From: Candidatus Berkiella aquae
GTDB taxonomy: Bacteria > Pseudomonadota > Gammaproteobacteria > Berkiellales > Berkiellaceae
NCBI RefSeq assembly: GCF_001431295.2
Contig: NZ_LKAJ02000001.1
Coordinates: forward strand, 2,046,001-2,110,000
Length of the DNA stretch: 64,000 bases
Direction: 5' to 3'
Part shown: piece by piece, positions 26,558 to 35,961 of the stretch
Layout: every line of letters begins with the position of its first letter
Numbering within the stretch: the stretch's first letter is position 1
The notes under the pieces: generated by a model
What the model was told of the DNA's origin: nothing
Databases searched by the model: none
What the model saw: the letters and a program-made list of their open reading frames with translations, nothing else
Translations under genes and position numbers: made by a program

Positions 26558-27469
26558 TTATGTGAATAATTTTATCAGCCGCTTATAAACCACATGCTCT
26601 TTGATGGCATTGGCAAATAACGTTAATATCGCGCCAGAAAGGATTGTCGCAATACCCACCACTTTTGGCAGCTCAATGCTCTCTTCTAAAAGCACAATGC
26701 CAAAAATGACCACAAATACCGGTTCTGATACGGAAAGAATGGAAGCCTTTTCTGAACTAATTCTTTTCAAGCCTTCCAAAAATAATAGCATCGGAATAGC
26801 CGTAGTAATGGTGCCAAAAGCGACAATATAAGCCCATTGCTGATAACTAGTTGGTAAGCTAAAGTTTTTATCCCATAAAGCGTAGACCAAACAAGCTGTT
26901 GCGCAGCCCAATGAGACCATCAAGGTTGAAATAATAGGCGATACTTTAAGATTTTTACTTGAAACAATATAGCCTGCATAACAAATGCCTGATAATACGG
27001 CTATGGCGATACCCAAAGCATCCGCTTTGAATTCACTCATATCAACTAATAAAGACATTCCTAAGATAATCAAGCAAATCGCCAAAAAGTATATTTTAGG
27101 CATGGCTTGTTTGAATAAAATCCAATTGATTAGCATGACAAAAGCAGGATAGGTAAAGAAAACCACCATCGAGGGGCCTGTGCCAATATATTGGCAAGCA
27201 ACAAAGTAAATGCCGGCGGAAACACTATAAAATAAGCCGCCTAGCGTAAATGTTTTGAATAAGACGGTTTTACTTTCTTTAATCGTATTGTTCTGATAAA
27301 TCAGTACGAATCCCACTGTAATGGCAGAAATAAAGAAACGCCAAAATTGCATACCCGCAATGCTAAAATCTAAATCAATGAGCTTTACACCAAAATAGCC
27401 TACTAAACCATATAACAACCCCGAGAATAGCGCTAATAAAGCACCTTGTGTTTCAGAAGAAAAACTCAT
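26558..27469 (-). CDS. EamA/DMT-family transporter
   Basis: A 303-residue inner-membrane protein with ten predicted helices in two EamA repeats (ALFSGLLYGLVGYFGVKL at the start, then IAIAVLSGICYAGYIVSSK at mid-protein, and the closing segment PVFVVIFGIVLLEE). The family exports or imports small metabolites such as amino acids. Its ATG shares one base with the stop of the upstream MFS gene (TAATG), so the two are translationally coupled. Confidence 0.85.
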   Translation of the reverse strand: MSFSSETQGALLALFSGLLYGLVGYFGVKLIDLDFSIAGMQFWRFFISAITVGFVLIYQNNTIKESKTVLFKTFTLGGLFYSVSAGIYFVACQYIGTGPSMVVFFTYPAFVMLINWILFKQAMPKIYFLAICLIILGMSLLVDMSEFKADALGIAIAVLSGICYAGYIVSSKNLKVSPIISTLMVSLGCATACLVYALWDKNFSLPTSYQQWAYIVAFGTITTAIPMLLFLEGLKRISSEKASILSVSEPVFVVIFGIVLLEESIELPKVVGIATILSGAILTLFANAIKEHVVYKRLIKLFT

Positions 27470-28740
27470 TATTTGATCGCCTGTGCCGTTATCGCTTTGC
27501 CTTTGGGCAGTTTTAAAAATAGTAAGTTACATGCAAAAATAATGATAATAAGGAAGGTAAAGGCAGCACTCAAATCATCCGCACTATACAGACGCTCTCC
27601 ACTTTGTCCATATTCGCCATTCCATTTAACATCTAAATACCAGCCAATAAATTGCTGGATAATTGCGCCGCCCAGCATATTCAAGGTATTGACAACACCC
27701 AAGGTTAATCCGGAATGTCGTTTAGGACTAAATTGAACGGCACTTGCAAAGCAAATCATTTCAGCAGCACAAAAGACACCAATTGAGGTTAATATCATTG
27801 AAAGTTGCCATAAATGAAGGTTATTCGCATAAAGTAAGAAAAACAGCGAAATCATAATACCCATAGCACAGAATAAGATGGTTTCTTTTGACTTATTCCA
27901 TCTCATGCTTAACCAAGGCAAAAGTAAGCTTCCTACCGTTAAACCACCATATAAATAAAGTGATAATTCAGCGGATACCGCACGCGACAAAGCATATTTT
28001 TCCATTAAAAATGCGGTGCCCCATAGATCGGCCAACACACACAGCGGCGTATAAACACTAACCGCAACAATGGAATAGATAATAATTTCTCTGCTTTTAA
28101 AAATGTCGCTTAAACCTTGGCGCAGTTGATTTAGGTTATTGGTTTGAACATCGACAACGGTCGTTTGTTTAGGGATAGCAATAAACGCTAAAACCAAAAT
28201 GACAAGACCAAAAGCCGCACAGAGGTTTAAACTATGTTGCCATCCATTGAGTTCAAGGATGGTAACCATACATTTACCCGATAAAAGCGCGCCTAATGTC
28301 CCGAGTGATAAGGTCATCCCCATGAACAGACCACTATATTTTTCAGGCAGATGATCATTCACCAGCTTTAGAGCACAAATAAAGGCGGGAGCTGAACCTA
28401 GGCCAATTAAAAATCTTCCCAGTTGTAACATCCACAGATGTGTCGCAAAAGAGAAAATTAAAGTACCTAAAATACAGAGTATAATTGACATCATGACGAC
28501 TTTGCGCACGCCAATTCTATCAAGGATGAAACCCAGTGGGATCTGTAATAATGAATAAGAAAATAGATAAATCGATCCTAACGAAGAAAATTGCTCTGCA
28601 GTAAGCTTAAAGGCATGCCGAAGCTCTACTACCATAATCCCAGGAGAGACTCGCAAAATATATTGATAAAGATAAAAGCCTGCAATCGCTAACCAAGCAA
28701 TATAATAAATATGAAGGGATTTGCGCGTTGTTGTGTTCAT
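27469..28740 (-). CDS. Major facilitator superfamily transporter
   Basis: A 423-residue MFS carrier with about 12 helices. FILDRIGVRKVVMM is the loop 2-3 signature and the first helix reads FYLYQYILRVSPGIM, a form common in Legionella and Coxiella MFS proteins. Substrate unknown; a nutrient importer is likely since it lacks drug-efflux motifs. First gene of a two-gene transporter operon with the EamA protein, joined by a TAATG overlap. Confidence 0.85.
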   Translation of the reverse strand: MNTTTRKSLHIYYIAWLAIAGFYLYQYILRVSPGIMVVELRHAFKLTAEQFSSLGSIYLFSYSLLQIPLGFILDRIGVRKVVMMSIILCILGTLIFSFATHLWMLQLGRFLIGLGSAPAFICALKLVNDHLPEKYSGLFMGMTLSLGTLGALLSGKCMVTILELNGWQHSLNLCAAFGLVILVLAFIAIPKQTTVVDVQTNNLNQLRQGLSDIFKSREIIIYSIVAVSVYTPLCVLADLWGTAFLMEKYALSRAVSAELSLYLYGGLTVGSLLLPWLSMRWNKSKETILFCAMGIMISLFFLLYANNLHLWQLSMILTSIGVFCAAEMICFASAVQFSPKRHSGLTLGVVNTLNMLGGAIIQQFIGWYLDVKWNGEYGQSGERLYSADDLSAAFTFLIIIIFACNLLFLKLPKGKAITAQAIK

Positions 28741-29010
28741 TAGTGTCGACCCAGAAAAAGTTCAGTTAAAGAATAAGCAAATAGAAGATAGTCGCTATGC
28801 TGGTCGACGAGGCGATGGGGCTTGAATGATGTAAAATAGAATTTGAATAGTCATAATACCTAACAAAGTAATCGTATCGTGCTTGCGTGTCAAGGATTGG
28901 AAGATAAAAGAGGATAAAAACCGGCTTAATGTCAAGAAAGCTGTAGAACTTGGCAAAGCGTGAACTTCATCATGAAAGATAGGGTTCACGCTTTGATAGC
29001 GTTTCCTTAG
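28741..29010. other. Intergenic stretch without a convincing gene
   Basis: About 270 bases between the VOC gene and the MFS gene. A 64-codon minus-strand frame (28795-28989) has no Shine-Dalgarno, no domain and biased Leu/Ser/Ile composition, so it is not called. A short repeated AACCTATC/GTGAACTTC-like content is seen but no clear hairpin. Confidence 0.3.
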
Positions 29011-29604
29011 CTATTTTTTCTTTGCATATAACTCTGCCGCACGCTTTCGCATGGTTGCAGGTGTTACATCTTCAATATGGGTAGAAATATACCAGCGATG
29101 CCCAAAAGGATCTTCAATGGAACCTGAGCGATCACCATAAAACATATCCATCACAGGCATTAATAATTTTGCACCACCGGCAACGGCTCGCTTAACCACA
29201 TCATCTACATTTTTGGTGTAAAGATGGATACTGACCGCACAGCCACCAAAAGCACGGGGGCTACAGGCGCCCATATCGGGAAATTCATCGGCTAGCATGA
29301 TTTTGGAATCCCCTATTTTCAGCTCCGCATGGCCAATTTTGCCACCGGGTTTTTCCATTCGCATCACGACTTTAGCGCCAAATATTTTTTGGTAATAGTC
29401 AATCGCTTTACTTGCCTTGTCGATAATCAGATAAGGCGTCACACTACTATAACCTTTAGGCGTAGTGAGAACTTTCTTTTTGGGTTTGCTGGGGCGTTTA
29501 CTTTTCACCACCACTTTTTTTACCGTCCTTTTTTTCTTTACTGCGGTGGTTTTTTTAGCTGGCGATAGTTTACGTTTACCGGCGACAGATGCCTTTTTTG
29601 CCAT
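29011..29604 (-). CDS. VOC/PhnB-type protein with a histone-like Lys-rich N-terminal tail
   Basis: A 197-residue protein. Residues 1-50 are about half Lys/Arg with Pro, Ala, Thr and Val (KRKLSPAKKTTAVKKKR), like histone H1 or AlgP tails. Residues 52-190 are a vicinal-oxygen-chelate fold of the PhnB type (VTPYLIIDKASKAIDYYQKI, GKIGHAELKIGDSKIMLADE, GDRSGSIEDPFGHRWYISTH). The VOC part usually binds a metal and small ligand. The basic tail suggests DNA or RNA binding. AAGGAGAATATAAAA precedes the ATG, so the tail is truly translated. It is 27 bases after a methyltransferase gene, probably one transcript. Confidence 0.8.
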   Translation of the reverse strand: MAKKASVAGKRKLSPAKKTTAVKKKRTVKKVVVKSKRPSKPKKKVLTTPKGYSSVTPYLIIDKASKAIDYYQKIFGAKVVMRMEKPGGKIGHAELKIGDSKIMLADEFPDMGACSPRAFGGCAVSIHLYTKNVDDVVKRAVAGGAKLLMPVMDMFYGDRSGSIEDPFGHRWYISTHIEDVTPATMRKRAAELYAKKK

Positions 29605-29631
29605 TTTTATATTCTCCTTGGCTTACTGATA

Positions 29632-30423
29632 CTATTTTTTTCTAGCTCTACTCATTAAATAATGCTGATGGAGGTGGTTATCAACATAATAAGGGGATAC
29701 TAATGTTTGTAATTCCTTTCTAAATTGTTCAAGGCGTGCTGGCTCTTTTTTAAGATTCTGAATAAATTCGTAGATAGGCCCTGTTTCTATGGATTGCTGG
29801 TAATGACCTAAACTTAAAGCGGGGAAAAGCATGAAATCTTGAGCAAAAGCCAAATCTTCAACAGCATCTGCCAGCTGTTGGCGGACAAAATGCGGCTCTC
29901 CCCATAAAGGCGGTGGCGAAACCCCTTCAGGAGGGGGGGAAAATTTGCTGACTAAGCCAAACATTTTCCCAACACAAAGATGAGGTGGCCACGTTGAAAA
30001 TGCAATGATTCCACCGGGTTTTAATACGCGTAGCATTTCTTGGATAGCAACCTGAGGTCTTGGCGCAAACATATGACCAAATTGACTCAATACCGCATCA
30101 AAAGAATGATCTGGAAACGGCAGGGATTCTACATCCCCTTCTTGCACATCGACGGTTACGTTAGCGATTGCAGTATTTTCCTGCGCACGGTTAACTAAAG
30201 CAGGACATAAATCGATTCCAGAAGCCTTAGCGCCTATTTTAGCGGCAGTAATGGCAACCACGCCGGTACCACAAGCAACGTCAAGCACTTTGTCGCCTGG
30301 TTTAATGCGTGAAAATCGAACTAAAGAAGCGGCGCAAATCGTCGTAACCGCTTCAAGGGGAGCAAATAAACTCCAATTTTCTTTTTGGACTTCTTTGAAG
30401 GCAATTAAAGCATCATTTTCCAT
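29632..30423 (-). CDS. Class I SAM-dependent methyltransferase (UbiE-like)
   Basis: A 263-residue cytosolic methyltransferase: SAM loop VLDVACGTGVVAI (residues 46-58), ASGIDLCP, the acidic GDVESLPFPDHSFDAVLSQFG block and LRVLKPGGIIAFSTWPP. This is the Methyltransf_11/UbiE style, acting on small molecules. The substrate is unknown. GGAGGTAGGTT precedes the ATG. Leads a two-gene operon with the Lys-tailed VOC protein. Confidence 0.85.
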   Translation of the reverse strand: MENDALIAFKEVQKENWSLFAPLEAVTTICAASLVRFSRIKPGDKVLDVACGTGVVAITAAKIGAKASGIDLCPALVNRAQENTAIANVTVDVQEGDVESLPFPDHSFDAVLSQFGHMFAPRPQVAIQEMLRVLKPGGIIAFSTWPPHLCVGKMFGLVSKFSPPPEGVSPPPLWGEPHFVRQQLADAVEDLAFAQDFMLFPALSLGHYQQSIETGPIYEFIQNLKKEPARLEQFRKELQTLVSPYYVDNHLHQHYLMSRARKK

Positions 30424-30506
30424 AACCTACCTCCGGCAATATAGGCACATCATACACTGAATAATCTCGTGCTATCTATATGACACTGTCGGAGTTAGCT
30501 AATGCA

Positions 30507-31541
30507 CTATTTTTTAAGTTTTGCAGAAGAAGATTTTTCTTGCTGAATTTGTTCTAGCACTTTAATGCGGGTTTTATCTTCAGGATGTGTCGAACACCAT
30601 CTTTCCCAAGCATTAACATAGGTTTTGTTAATAGATAATTTTTCCATTAACTTTTTTTCTAAAATAGCCGATTTCTTAAAAAAACTAATGAGATCTTTAG
30701 GATCAGTTAATTGCGCTGAATAAGCATCTGCCATTAATTCTTTTGTTTGCTGTAAACGATACCATGTAAGGTGTGCGGTTAACGCAAGACCAATTCCCCA
30801 TAAACTTAAGGAGCAAACACCTAAGATAATGGCAATCCAATATAAACTCTGATGTAATCCTTTTTTGAAACTATCTTTATTAGCGATATGTCCCAATTCA
30901 TGCGCTAAAGTCGCTACAATTTCTTTTCGGGTTATTTTCTTATTGGCATCAAATACACTCGAATCAATAAATACAAAGGACCTTTCAGCAGTTGAGCCTG
31001 CAGAAAGACTGGGGGGATAAAAATTTTTAAGGTCGATTAATTTTTTAACTAATTTTTCTTGCTGTTCGTTTGAATGCTTATTCTGTCGATACTTATTGGG
31101 TTGTTTAAATAGTGAGAAAACGTCTCTATAAAAAATAGTGCCAATGGTAATTCCAGTTTGATTACTTAACTGCTTGATAGTATTTAAAAGCCAACGTTCT
31201 TTAGGTTCAGTCCTATTTAATGCGCGATAAGTGCTAAATTCATCAGTGATGGTTTCAGGTCTTTTATCGCTTACAATGGTAAATAAATTCGCCAGCCAAA
31301 CAAAAGCAACCACAGCAACATTGAATGTTAATAACAATGCCGCGATAGCCCCAAAGGAAGCGATTAATTCTTTCGCATAGCCAAAATAAGGCGACATTTC
31401 AACTAAACCTAGTGAGCCCGCCATCAACCATGCGGTCAGCGGTGCAAATCCGAGCCACACACAGGCGGTAAATGCGGTCCCTGCTAATATTCCCCAGAGA
31501 AGATAGCTTTGAAGTGATAGTTTTTGTTGAATTGAAAACAT
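30507..31541 (-). CDS. M48-family membrane metalloprotease
   Basis: A 344-residue integral membrane zinc protease. Three or so helices precede the catalytic site (about residues 10-90), then H214-E-L-G-H218 (TLAHELGHIANKD), a further hydrophobic hairpin, and the third zinc ligand in KELMADAYSAQ. The C-terminal WCSTHPEDKTRIKVLE is the family's CSTHP-x2-xRI motif. HtpX-type members degrade misfolded membrane proteins. The ATG at 31541 is chosen; the codon ten upstream is a TTG without a ribosome site. Confidence 0.87.
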   Translation of the reverse strand: MFSIQQKLSLQSYLLWGILAGTAFTACVWLGFAPLTAWLMAGSLGLVEMSPYFGYAKELIASFGAIAALLLTFNVAVVAFVWLANLFTIVSDKRPETITDEFSTYRALNRTEPKERWLLNTIKQLSNQTGITIGTIFYRDVFSLFKQPNKYRQNKHSNEQQEKLVKKLIDLKNFYPPSLSAGSTAERSFVFIDSSVFDANKKITRKEIVATLAHELGHIANKDSFKKGLHQSLYWIAIILGVCSLSLWGIGLALTAHLTWYRLQQTKELMADAYSAQLTDPKDLISFFKKSAILEKKLMEKLSINKTYVNAWERWCSTHPEDKTRIKVLEQIQQEKSSSAKLKK

Positions 31542-31709
31542 TGTTTTGACGCCTACTCGAACTTTTGTCAATTATACGACTAACAACAAAAAAATCAAGT
31601 CACCTTTAATAAGTCGAATAACTTGCTTTACATTTTACTCAATCGCTTGACAGTCATCGGGTAACTATCAAAAATGTGGGTCCGATTAACCCATGTTGAT
31701 ACCCAATAT

Positions 31710-32237
31710 ATGAAAGAAAAACTGTTAGCCCATATTAATCAAATTAAACAGCTTTTTTCTGAACGAAAAAAGAATATGCCGCCCGTTAGATTTCATAAAC
31801 CTTACATTGAAGAAATCCAACAAGACGTAGAAACACTTGAACAAGCTTTTGAGACTATTCAACAACTCGATGAAGCCGAGAAAAAATCATTTGCACCATA
31901 TACAATGTTTCATTTGATGGAAAAAGTGGTACCTGTGTTTAGACATTGGATGGCTCGCATCCAAACATTACAAAATTCTGGCCATAGCGATATCGCAGGG
32001 CATAAGAAAGCGAAGCAAGAATATGATGAACAAAAAGTCACTATTTATACGCTTGTTGCAGAATTAAATGCCTTAAATGGTGAAGCACTCATTTCTATTG
32101 ATTCAACCGTGGAAAACCCCGGTCGTGAAATCATTAAACAGTATAAAAAAGATGATTATTTATTAAAGCATGTAATTCAAACGGTTGAAATCAATCATGA
32201 AAAGGTTGAAGAAAAACGATTGACCGCGACAAAGTAA
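31710..32237 (+). CDS. Hypothetical helical protein
   Basis: A 175-residue, Lys/Glu/Gln-rich protein that appears fully helical and soluble (IEEIQQDVETLEQAFETIQQ is coiled-coil-like). No domain is recognised. The ATG at 31710 is chosen over one 12 codons upstream because the longer N-terminus is not helical; neither has a strong ribosome site. It is divergent from the M48 protease gene and ends before a region of structured repeats. Confidence 0.6.
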   Translation: MKEKLLAHINQIKQLFSERKKNMPPVRFHKPYIEEIQQDVETLEQAFETIQQLDEAEKKSFAPYTMFHLMEKVVPVFRHWMARIQTLQNSGHSDIAGHKKAKQEYDEQKVTIYTLVAELNALNGEALISIDSTVENPGREIIKQYKKDDYLLKHVIQTVEINHEKVEEKRLTATK

Positions 32238-32339
32238 GCTTTGACTCACTGTTACTGTTTGTTGATGAATTATTAAATTAGGATAGAAATCCCCCGCTCG
32301 CTTCCGTCTTCGCGATGCTACGCCGGACAAGCGCGAGCT

Positions 32340-32362
32340 GCCCCCTTTTATTCAAAGGGGGC
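32340..32362 (+). terminator. Hairpin, likely terminator
   Basis: Perfect 9-bp stem GCCCCCTTT / AAAGGGGGC with a 5-base loop, about 100 bases after the stop of the helical protein gene. No long U-run follows, so confidence is moderate. Confidence 0.45.
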
Positions 32363-32557
32363 AAATGATTTGCTTTGCTCATCTTCTAAACCTACTTCCC
32401 ACAGCTTGTTGCATGTAAGCAATGATTATCGAATAATTCCTGGTTGCGGCAGCAACCTAAGTTGCTAGCCCCGGATGGAAAGCATTTTGCGATAGCAAAA
32501 CTGCTTGGAATCCGGGGTATAGAATTCCAACCGGGGCACCGGTGAAATAATCTTGTT

Positions 32558-32626
32558 TCACTGCTACCGCAGTTCTTGATAGAGAGGACATTCCCACCCC
32601 GGGTTCCACTCACTTGCCTTACGGCT
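32558..32626. repeat. Dispersed intergenic repeat, copy B (partial)
   Basis: Starts with TCACTGCTACCGCAGTT and contains ACCCCGGGTTCCACTCAC and TGCCTTACGGC, matching the left arm and interior of the element at 18149-18268. The right inverted arm is not present here, so this copy is incomplete or shares only a core. Confidence 0.55.
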
Positions 32627-32671
32627 CGTTCGCTTTACCCGGGGCTATTAACTATCGCAGCTTCCGCTGCT

Positions 32672-33586
32672 TTAACTTTTTAATTTTCTAAACCCAAGTG
32701 CATCCAGTTCGTCAGGCGATTTCATTTCTAACAAGGGATTTTTTTTTACACCAACAACCAACTCTTTGTTTGCAGCAGCAACCCGAGGATATTGTGTTAA
32801 CAGATTATTGTTTGCACCGAGAACACTTAAATTGTCTAGTCTACTTAAATCCGGCAATTCAAACAGCAGATTGTTATTGAGTCCTAAAATCTTAAGATTC
32901 TCAAATTGCGCCATAGGGGGTGGCAGTTCTATCAGAAAATTATTATCCAGACTCAAAATGCGTAATTTTTTTAACTGGGCAATGCCATCTGGCAGTTTTC
33001 TTAGCTTATTTTTATCTAACCCTAATTCTTCTAATGAATGGATGCGCAGCACCGACAAAGGTAAACTGCGAAATTCATTGCCTTCTAATCCTAATTCTTT
33101 TAAATGCTCAAGCTTTCCCATATTTTCTGGGAGTGATGATAAGCCATTAAATCTTGCATATAACACCTCTAAGGATTTCAACACTTCGATATTGCTAGGC
33201 AAACTAACAATTTTATTATCCGATAATGCCGCAGATTCCTTTGGAAAACGCGCATTAAGGTAGAGCCGCTTAATGTTGCTTAATGGCACAGCCGTTTGCG
33301 CAACATATTGCCGCGTTACCCGTGTCAAAAAGCTCAAATGAAGCCTTTCACTGGGTTTAGCCAACAAATGAATCGTTTGAAAATAAGCAAGTGAGGTATT
33401 CAGCTGCTCTATGATGACATTTAAGGCTTTGGGAGAGTGATATCGGTTAAGTTGCTGATAACCTTTCTTAATCTTCGAGACCGCATGTTGGTACTCTTTG
33501 GGCTGCGCATCAATCATGGCAAATACCGCTTGCTGCTTTTTCAGCAAAAAGGCACGTTCTGTCATTAATTGGGCGCAGTTGAGCAT
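32672..33586 (-). CDS. Leucine-rich-repeat protein
   Basis: A 304-residue soluble protein. The first 110 residues are helical and unassigned. Residues about 125-290 are six to seven leucine-rich repeats of about 23 residues (for example LKSLEVLYARFNGLSSLPEN and LEELGLDKNKLRKLPDGIAQ). LRR proteins bind other proteins; in Legionella they include secreted effectors. The ATG lies 4 bases past the stop of the upstream ABC transporter gene, implying translational coupling. A longer in-frame start would overlap that gene by 167 bases and is rejected. No signal peptide. Confidence 0.75.
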   Translation of the reverse strand: MLNCAQLMTERAFLLKKQQAVFAMIDAQPKEYQHAVSKIKKGYQQLNRYHSPKALNVIIEQLNTSLAYFQTIHLLAKPSERLHLSFLTRVTRQYVAQTAVPLSNIKRLYLNARFPKESAALSDNKIVSLPSNIEVLKSLEVLYARFNGLSSLPENMGKLEHLKELGLEGNEFRSLPLSVLRIHSLEELGLDKNKLRKLPDGIAQLKKLRILSLDNNFLIELPPPMAQFENLKILGLNNNLLFELPDLSRLDNLSVLGANNNLLTQYPRVAAANKELVVGVKKNPLLEMKSPDELDALGFRKLKS

Positions 33587-33590
33587 CGTG

Positions 33591-35387
33591 TTATCGCTTT
33601 GCCATTGCTTTTCTGCTATTAGAAAGATAAATACGATTATCGCAGAATCCGCTTTCGCTTGGATTATGGTCGGTATAGACAATCGTCGTGTCAGGTAAAT
33701 GCTTTTTAAGCAATCTTTCGATTTTACCTTTGTTATCTGTTTTTGCATCATGATCAACGCGTGATGTTGCTTCGTCCATAAACAAGGTATCCGGTTTTTT
33801 CATGATGGCAGAAATAATTTCAATTCGTTGTTTCTCACCATCACTTAAATGAGGGCCAAACCAATCTTTGACAACTTCAAGATCATTAATAATGGATTCA
33901 TTGAAACTTAATTCTCTCATTAACCCTTTGATCTTTCTAATTTCCTGAGCGGTTGCTTTTTTCTGGCTTGGATACAAAATGGCATCTAACAAGCTTCTTT
34001 GCACAGGGAAATAAGGATGTGAAGGAATAAAATGCATATTGTCTGACAAGCCACTGATTTTACCACTGGCGTACGGCGAGAGCCCTGCCACAGCGCGTAA
34101 AATCGAGGTTTTTCCTACCCCTGATGCTGCTTGCAACAAGGTGACCTTTCCTTTAGGAATGGATTGAGTGAATTTTTGTAAGATTAGCGTGCCATCTGGT
34201 TTTTTCAGCGTCAGATTTTTGATCTCAATCGCTTTATTATTTCCTTTGGAAAACTGTAAGTGCGCACGATTGTCTTCTTGAAGTTTTTCCCACTTCGTTA
34301 AGGTAGCATTAAAATCTTCAATACGTTTTAAAGAAACAGCACAATCGGTCACTTTATCAAAATTGTCACTCTTCCAAGTAAAGAAATTAACCACATTTTG
34401 AAAGTGATAAGGGATCTCTAATATGCTCGCAAAACTTAATTTCTGAGCGATAATGTTGGGTGCACAAAGCAATATAGCAAAAAAGGAAGTAAATTCTGCA
34501 TGTAAATTCGTCGCAAAAGTTAATAATGAACGAATTTTTGACACAGAAACTTGAACGGCTCTACTTTGCTTAATGGAATCTAATAATGACTTATGCTCAT
34601 AGTCAGTTCCCTTTTTAAATGCAATAGCCTCTGCATGGGTTTTAATATGATTGATCTTGGTTTGAATCTTGCCTTCCATCTTTCTTTGTTTGGACTGCAG
34701 ATCTTCCAGCGAATCGCCCATTTTATTGGTGATAGAGTTATAAATCACGGCATAAATGACGGTGCTGATAACCAGATAGCCAGGTAAGACAAATGATAAT
34801 GAAAATAAGCTAAGTTCCAAAGGAACAGAAAGCATATAAAGGCCAACAATCCCTACTGCAAAATTACTGACTGTTGTTAGGAAATTGTCGAATAATTCAG
34901 TGACAGTGGCATTTAATTCATAATTATCGTGGCTGATAAGCTGAGAAGGATTTTGTGCACTACTCTTGGGTAGCAAAGTGGCACCATAGTATCCTTTACT
35001 TTTCATCCATCGGTTTTCAAGTTTTTTGTTGATAGAGTGCGCTAATGAGCTTCCTAATAAGCTTGCCATCCAAGCATCAACACCTGTAATCGCACCGTAG
35101 CCAACAATGGCCGCCATACACTGCGCAGCTGCATAGAAGAATGCCGTATAGGTAACCCCTGGCACTAATAGCAACCCCATCAATGAGGCCATTGAGGTAT
35201 TCACAAAAACCAGAGCAAAGGCTAATAATGTATTACCAAGAATAATCCCACCGGCCAACATTGTTCGCTTTAGATTTTTTGCATCCAACCCAAAATAGGG
35301 TCGATAAAAACGATAAAAACGTTTTGCCAATGAAAGCAAGGTGAGTGACTCAATCTTCTTTTTAATTTTGCTCTCTTCACTGCTCAT
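33591..35387 (-). CDS. ABC transporter, fused permease and ATPase (SbmA/YddA-like)
   Basis: A 598-residue half transporter of the ABC_membrane_2 type, as in YddA, BacA-related and ABCD proteins. About six hydrophobic segments lie in residues 40-330. The ATPase follows: Walker A AASGVGKT (about 421-427), signature LSDGEKQR (514-521), Walker B DTLFMDEA (533-540) and switch His in YTDHNP. The signature has LSDGE where LSGGQ is usual. The family handles peptides, vitamin B12 or fatty acyl compounds. The ATG at 35387 is preferred over a TTG five codons upstream. It is coupled to the LRR protein gene, a combination I do not recognise. Confidence 0.83.
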   Translation of the reverse strand: MSSEESKIKKKIESLTLLSLAKRFYRFYRPYFGLDAKNLKRTMLAGGIILGNTLLAFALVFVNTSMASLMGLLLVPGVTYTAFFYAAAQCMAAIVGYGAITGVDAWMASLLGSSLAHSINKKLENRWMKSKGYYGATLLPKSSAQNPSQLISHDNYELNATVTELFDNFLTTVSNFAVGIVGLYMLSVPLELSLFSLSFVLPGYLVISTVIYAVIYNSITNKMGDSLEDLQSKQRKMEGKIQTKINHIKTHAEAIAFKKGTDYEHKSLLDSIKQSRAVQVSVSKIRSLLTFATNLHAEFTSFFAILLCAPNIIAQKLSFASILEIPYHFQNVVNFFTWKSDNFDKVTDCAVSLKRIEDFNATLTKWEKLQEDNRAHLQFSKGNNKAIEIKNLTLKKPDGTLILQKFTQSIPKGKVTLLQAASGVGKTSILRAVAGLSPYASGKISGLSDNMHFIPSHPYFPVQRSLLDAILYPSQKKATAQEIRKIKGLMRELSFNESIINDLEVVKDWFGPHLSDGEKQRIEIISAIMKKPDTLFMDEATSRVDHDAKTDNKGKIERLLKKHLPDTTIVYTDHNPSESGFCDNRIYLSNSRKAMAKR

Positions 35388-35961
35388 GCTAATACTGCCC
35401 AATCAAACTCAAAGGTGAAAAATGGTAAGTTTCTATATTTTGTTTGTCAACTGCGACAAATACTTAGGCAAGATAACTTTAAATGGATTTCAATTCATTT
35501 TATCTGACACAGAAACAATCATGATCAACAATAAGAGGAGTCACTCTTCATTAAAATGCGAATAATTTTTTATTAGCAAAGTGCTATTTTTATTGATGTT
35601 TTTTTTAAACTATTGAAAACATCCATATCACAGAATGCGGATTATTCTTGTGTAAAATGCCTCTATATTTAACAATTATTCAAATAACTGGCTTAGTGGA
35701 TAACTGGGTATTTTCACCTGATAAAATGCTAATTTTATCCGACGAATGGAGATCATTTTGTCAGGAATTTATGCATGATGTTCGAATAAACTAAATCCCT
35801 TGAATAGTGGGTAGCTACACCTACTTTTACTGAACCAATTTACGTCTTTTTTAAAACATTTATTCAAATAAACCAAAAAATCTAACGGCCATAACATTTC
35901 CTTGGCATTGTGCGGTCTATGTTAAATCTAATAAGCCGCAGATCAGAAAGGCAGGTTTACC
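35388..35961. other. Long AT-rich intergenic region
   Basis: 574 bases between two divergent genes (ABC transporter minus, FecR/DUF6600 plus). No credible frame is seen. An 8-bp inverted repeat GATAAAAT-GCTA-ATTTTATC lies at 35720-35739, and a GTAGCTAC palindrome near 35810. The length suggests both promoters and room for regulation, or a decayed gene; I could not tell which. Confidence 0.35.

Larger units (their letters stand above)
32238..32671. repeat. Intergenic region of structured repeats
   Basis: Holds several hairpins and no gene. GCCCCCTTT-TATTC-AAAGGGGGC (32340-32362) probably ends the upstream gene. CCCCGGAT (32469-32476) pairs with ATCCGGGG (32510-32517) around an inner TTTTGC/GCAAAA stem. 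TCACTGCTACCGCAGTT (32558-32574) followed by ACCCCGGGTTC and TTGCCTTACGGC repeats the element at 18149-18268. GCCGGACAAGCGCGAG-like GC-rich sequence near 32330 stands out from the AT-rich surroundings. A 73-codon frame here is a product of the repeats. Confidence 0.55.

Noticed and set aside
28795..28989. 64-codon minus-strand frame upstream of the VOC gene
   Set aside because: No ribosome site, no domain, no plausible composition.
32392..32613. 73-codon Cys-rich minus-strand frame
   Set aside because: It lies wholly within structured intergenic repeats and resembles spurious frames these create.
33587..33757. N-terminal extension of the LRR protein
   Set aside because: It would overlap the ABC transporter gene by over 160 bases; the ATG 4 bases after that gene's stop gives a coherent start.
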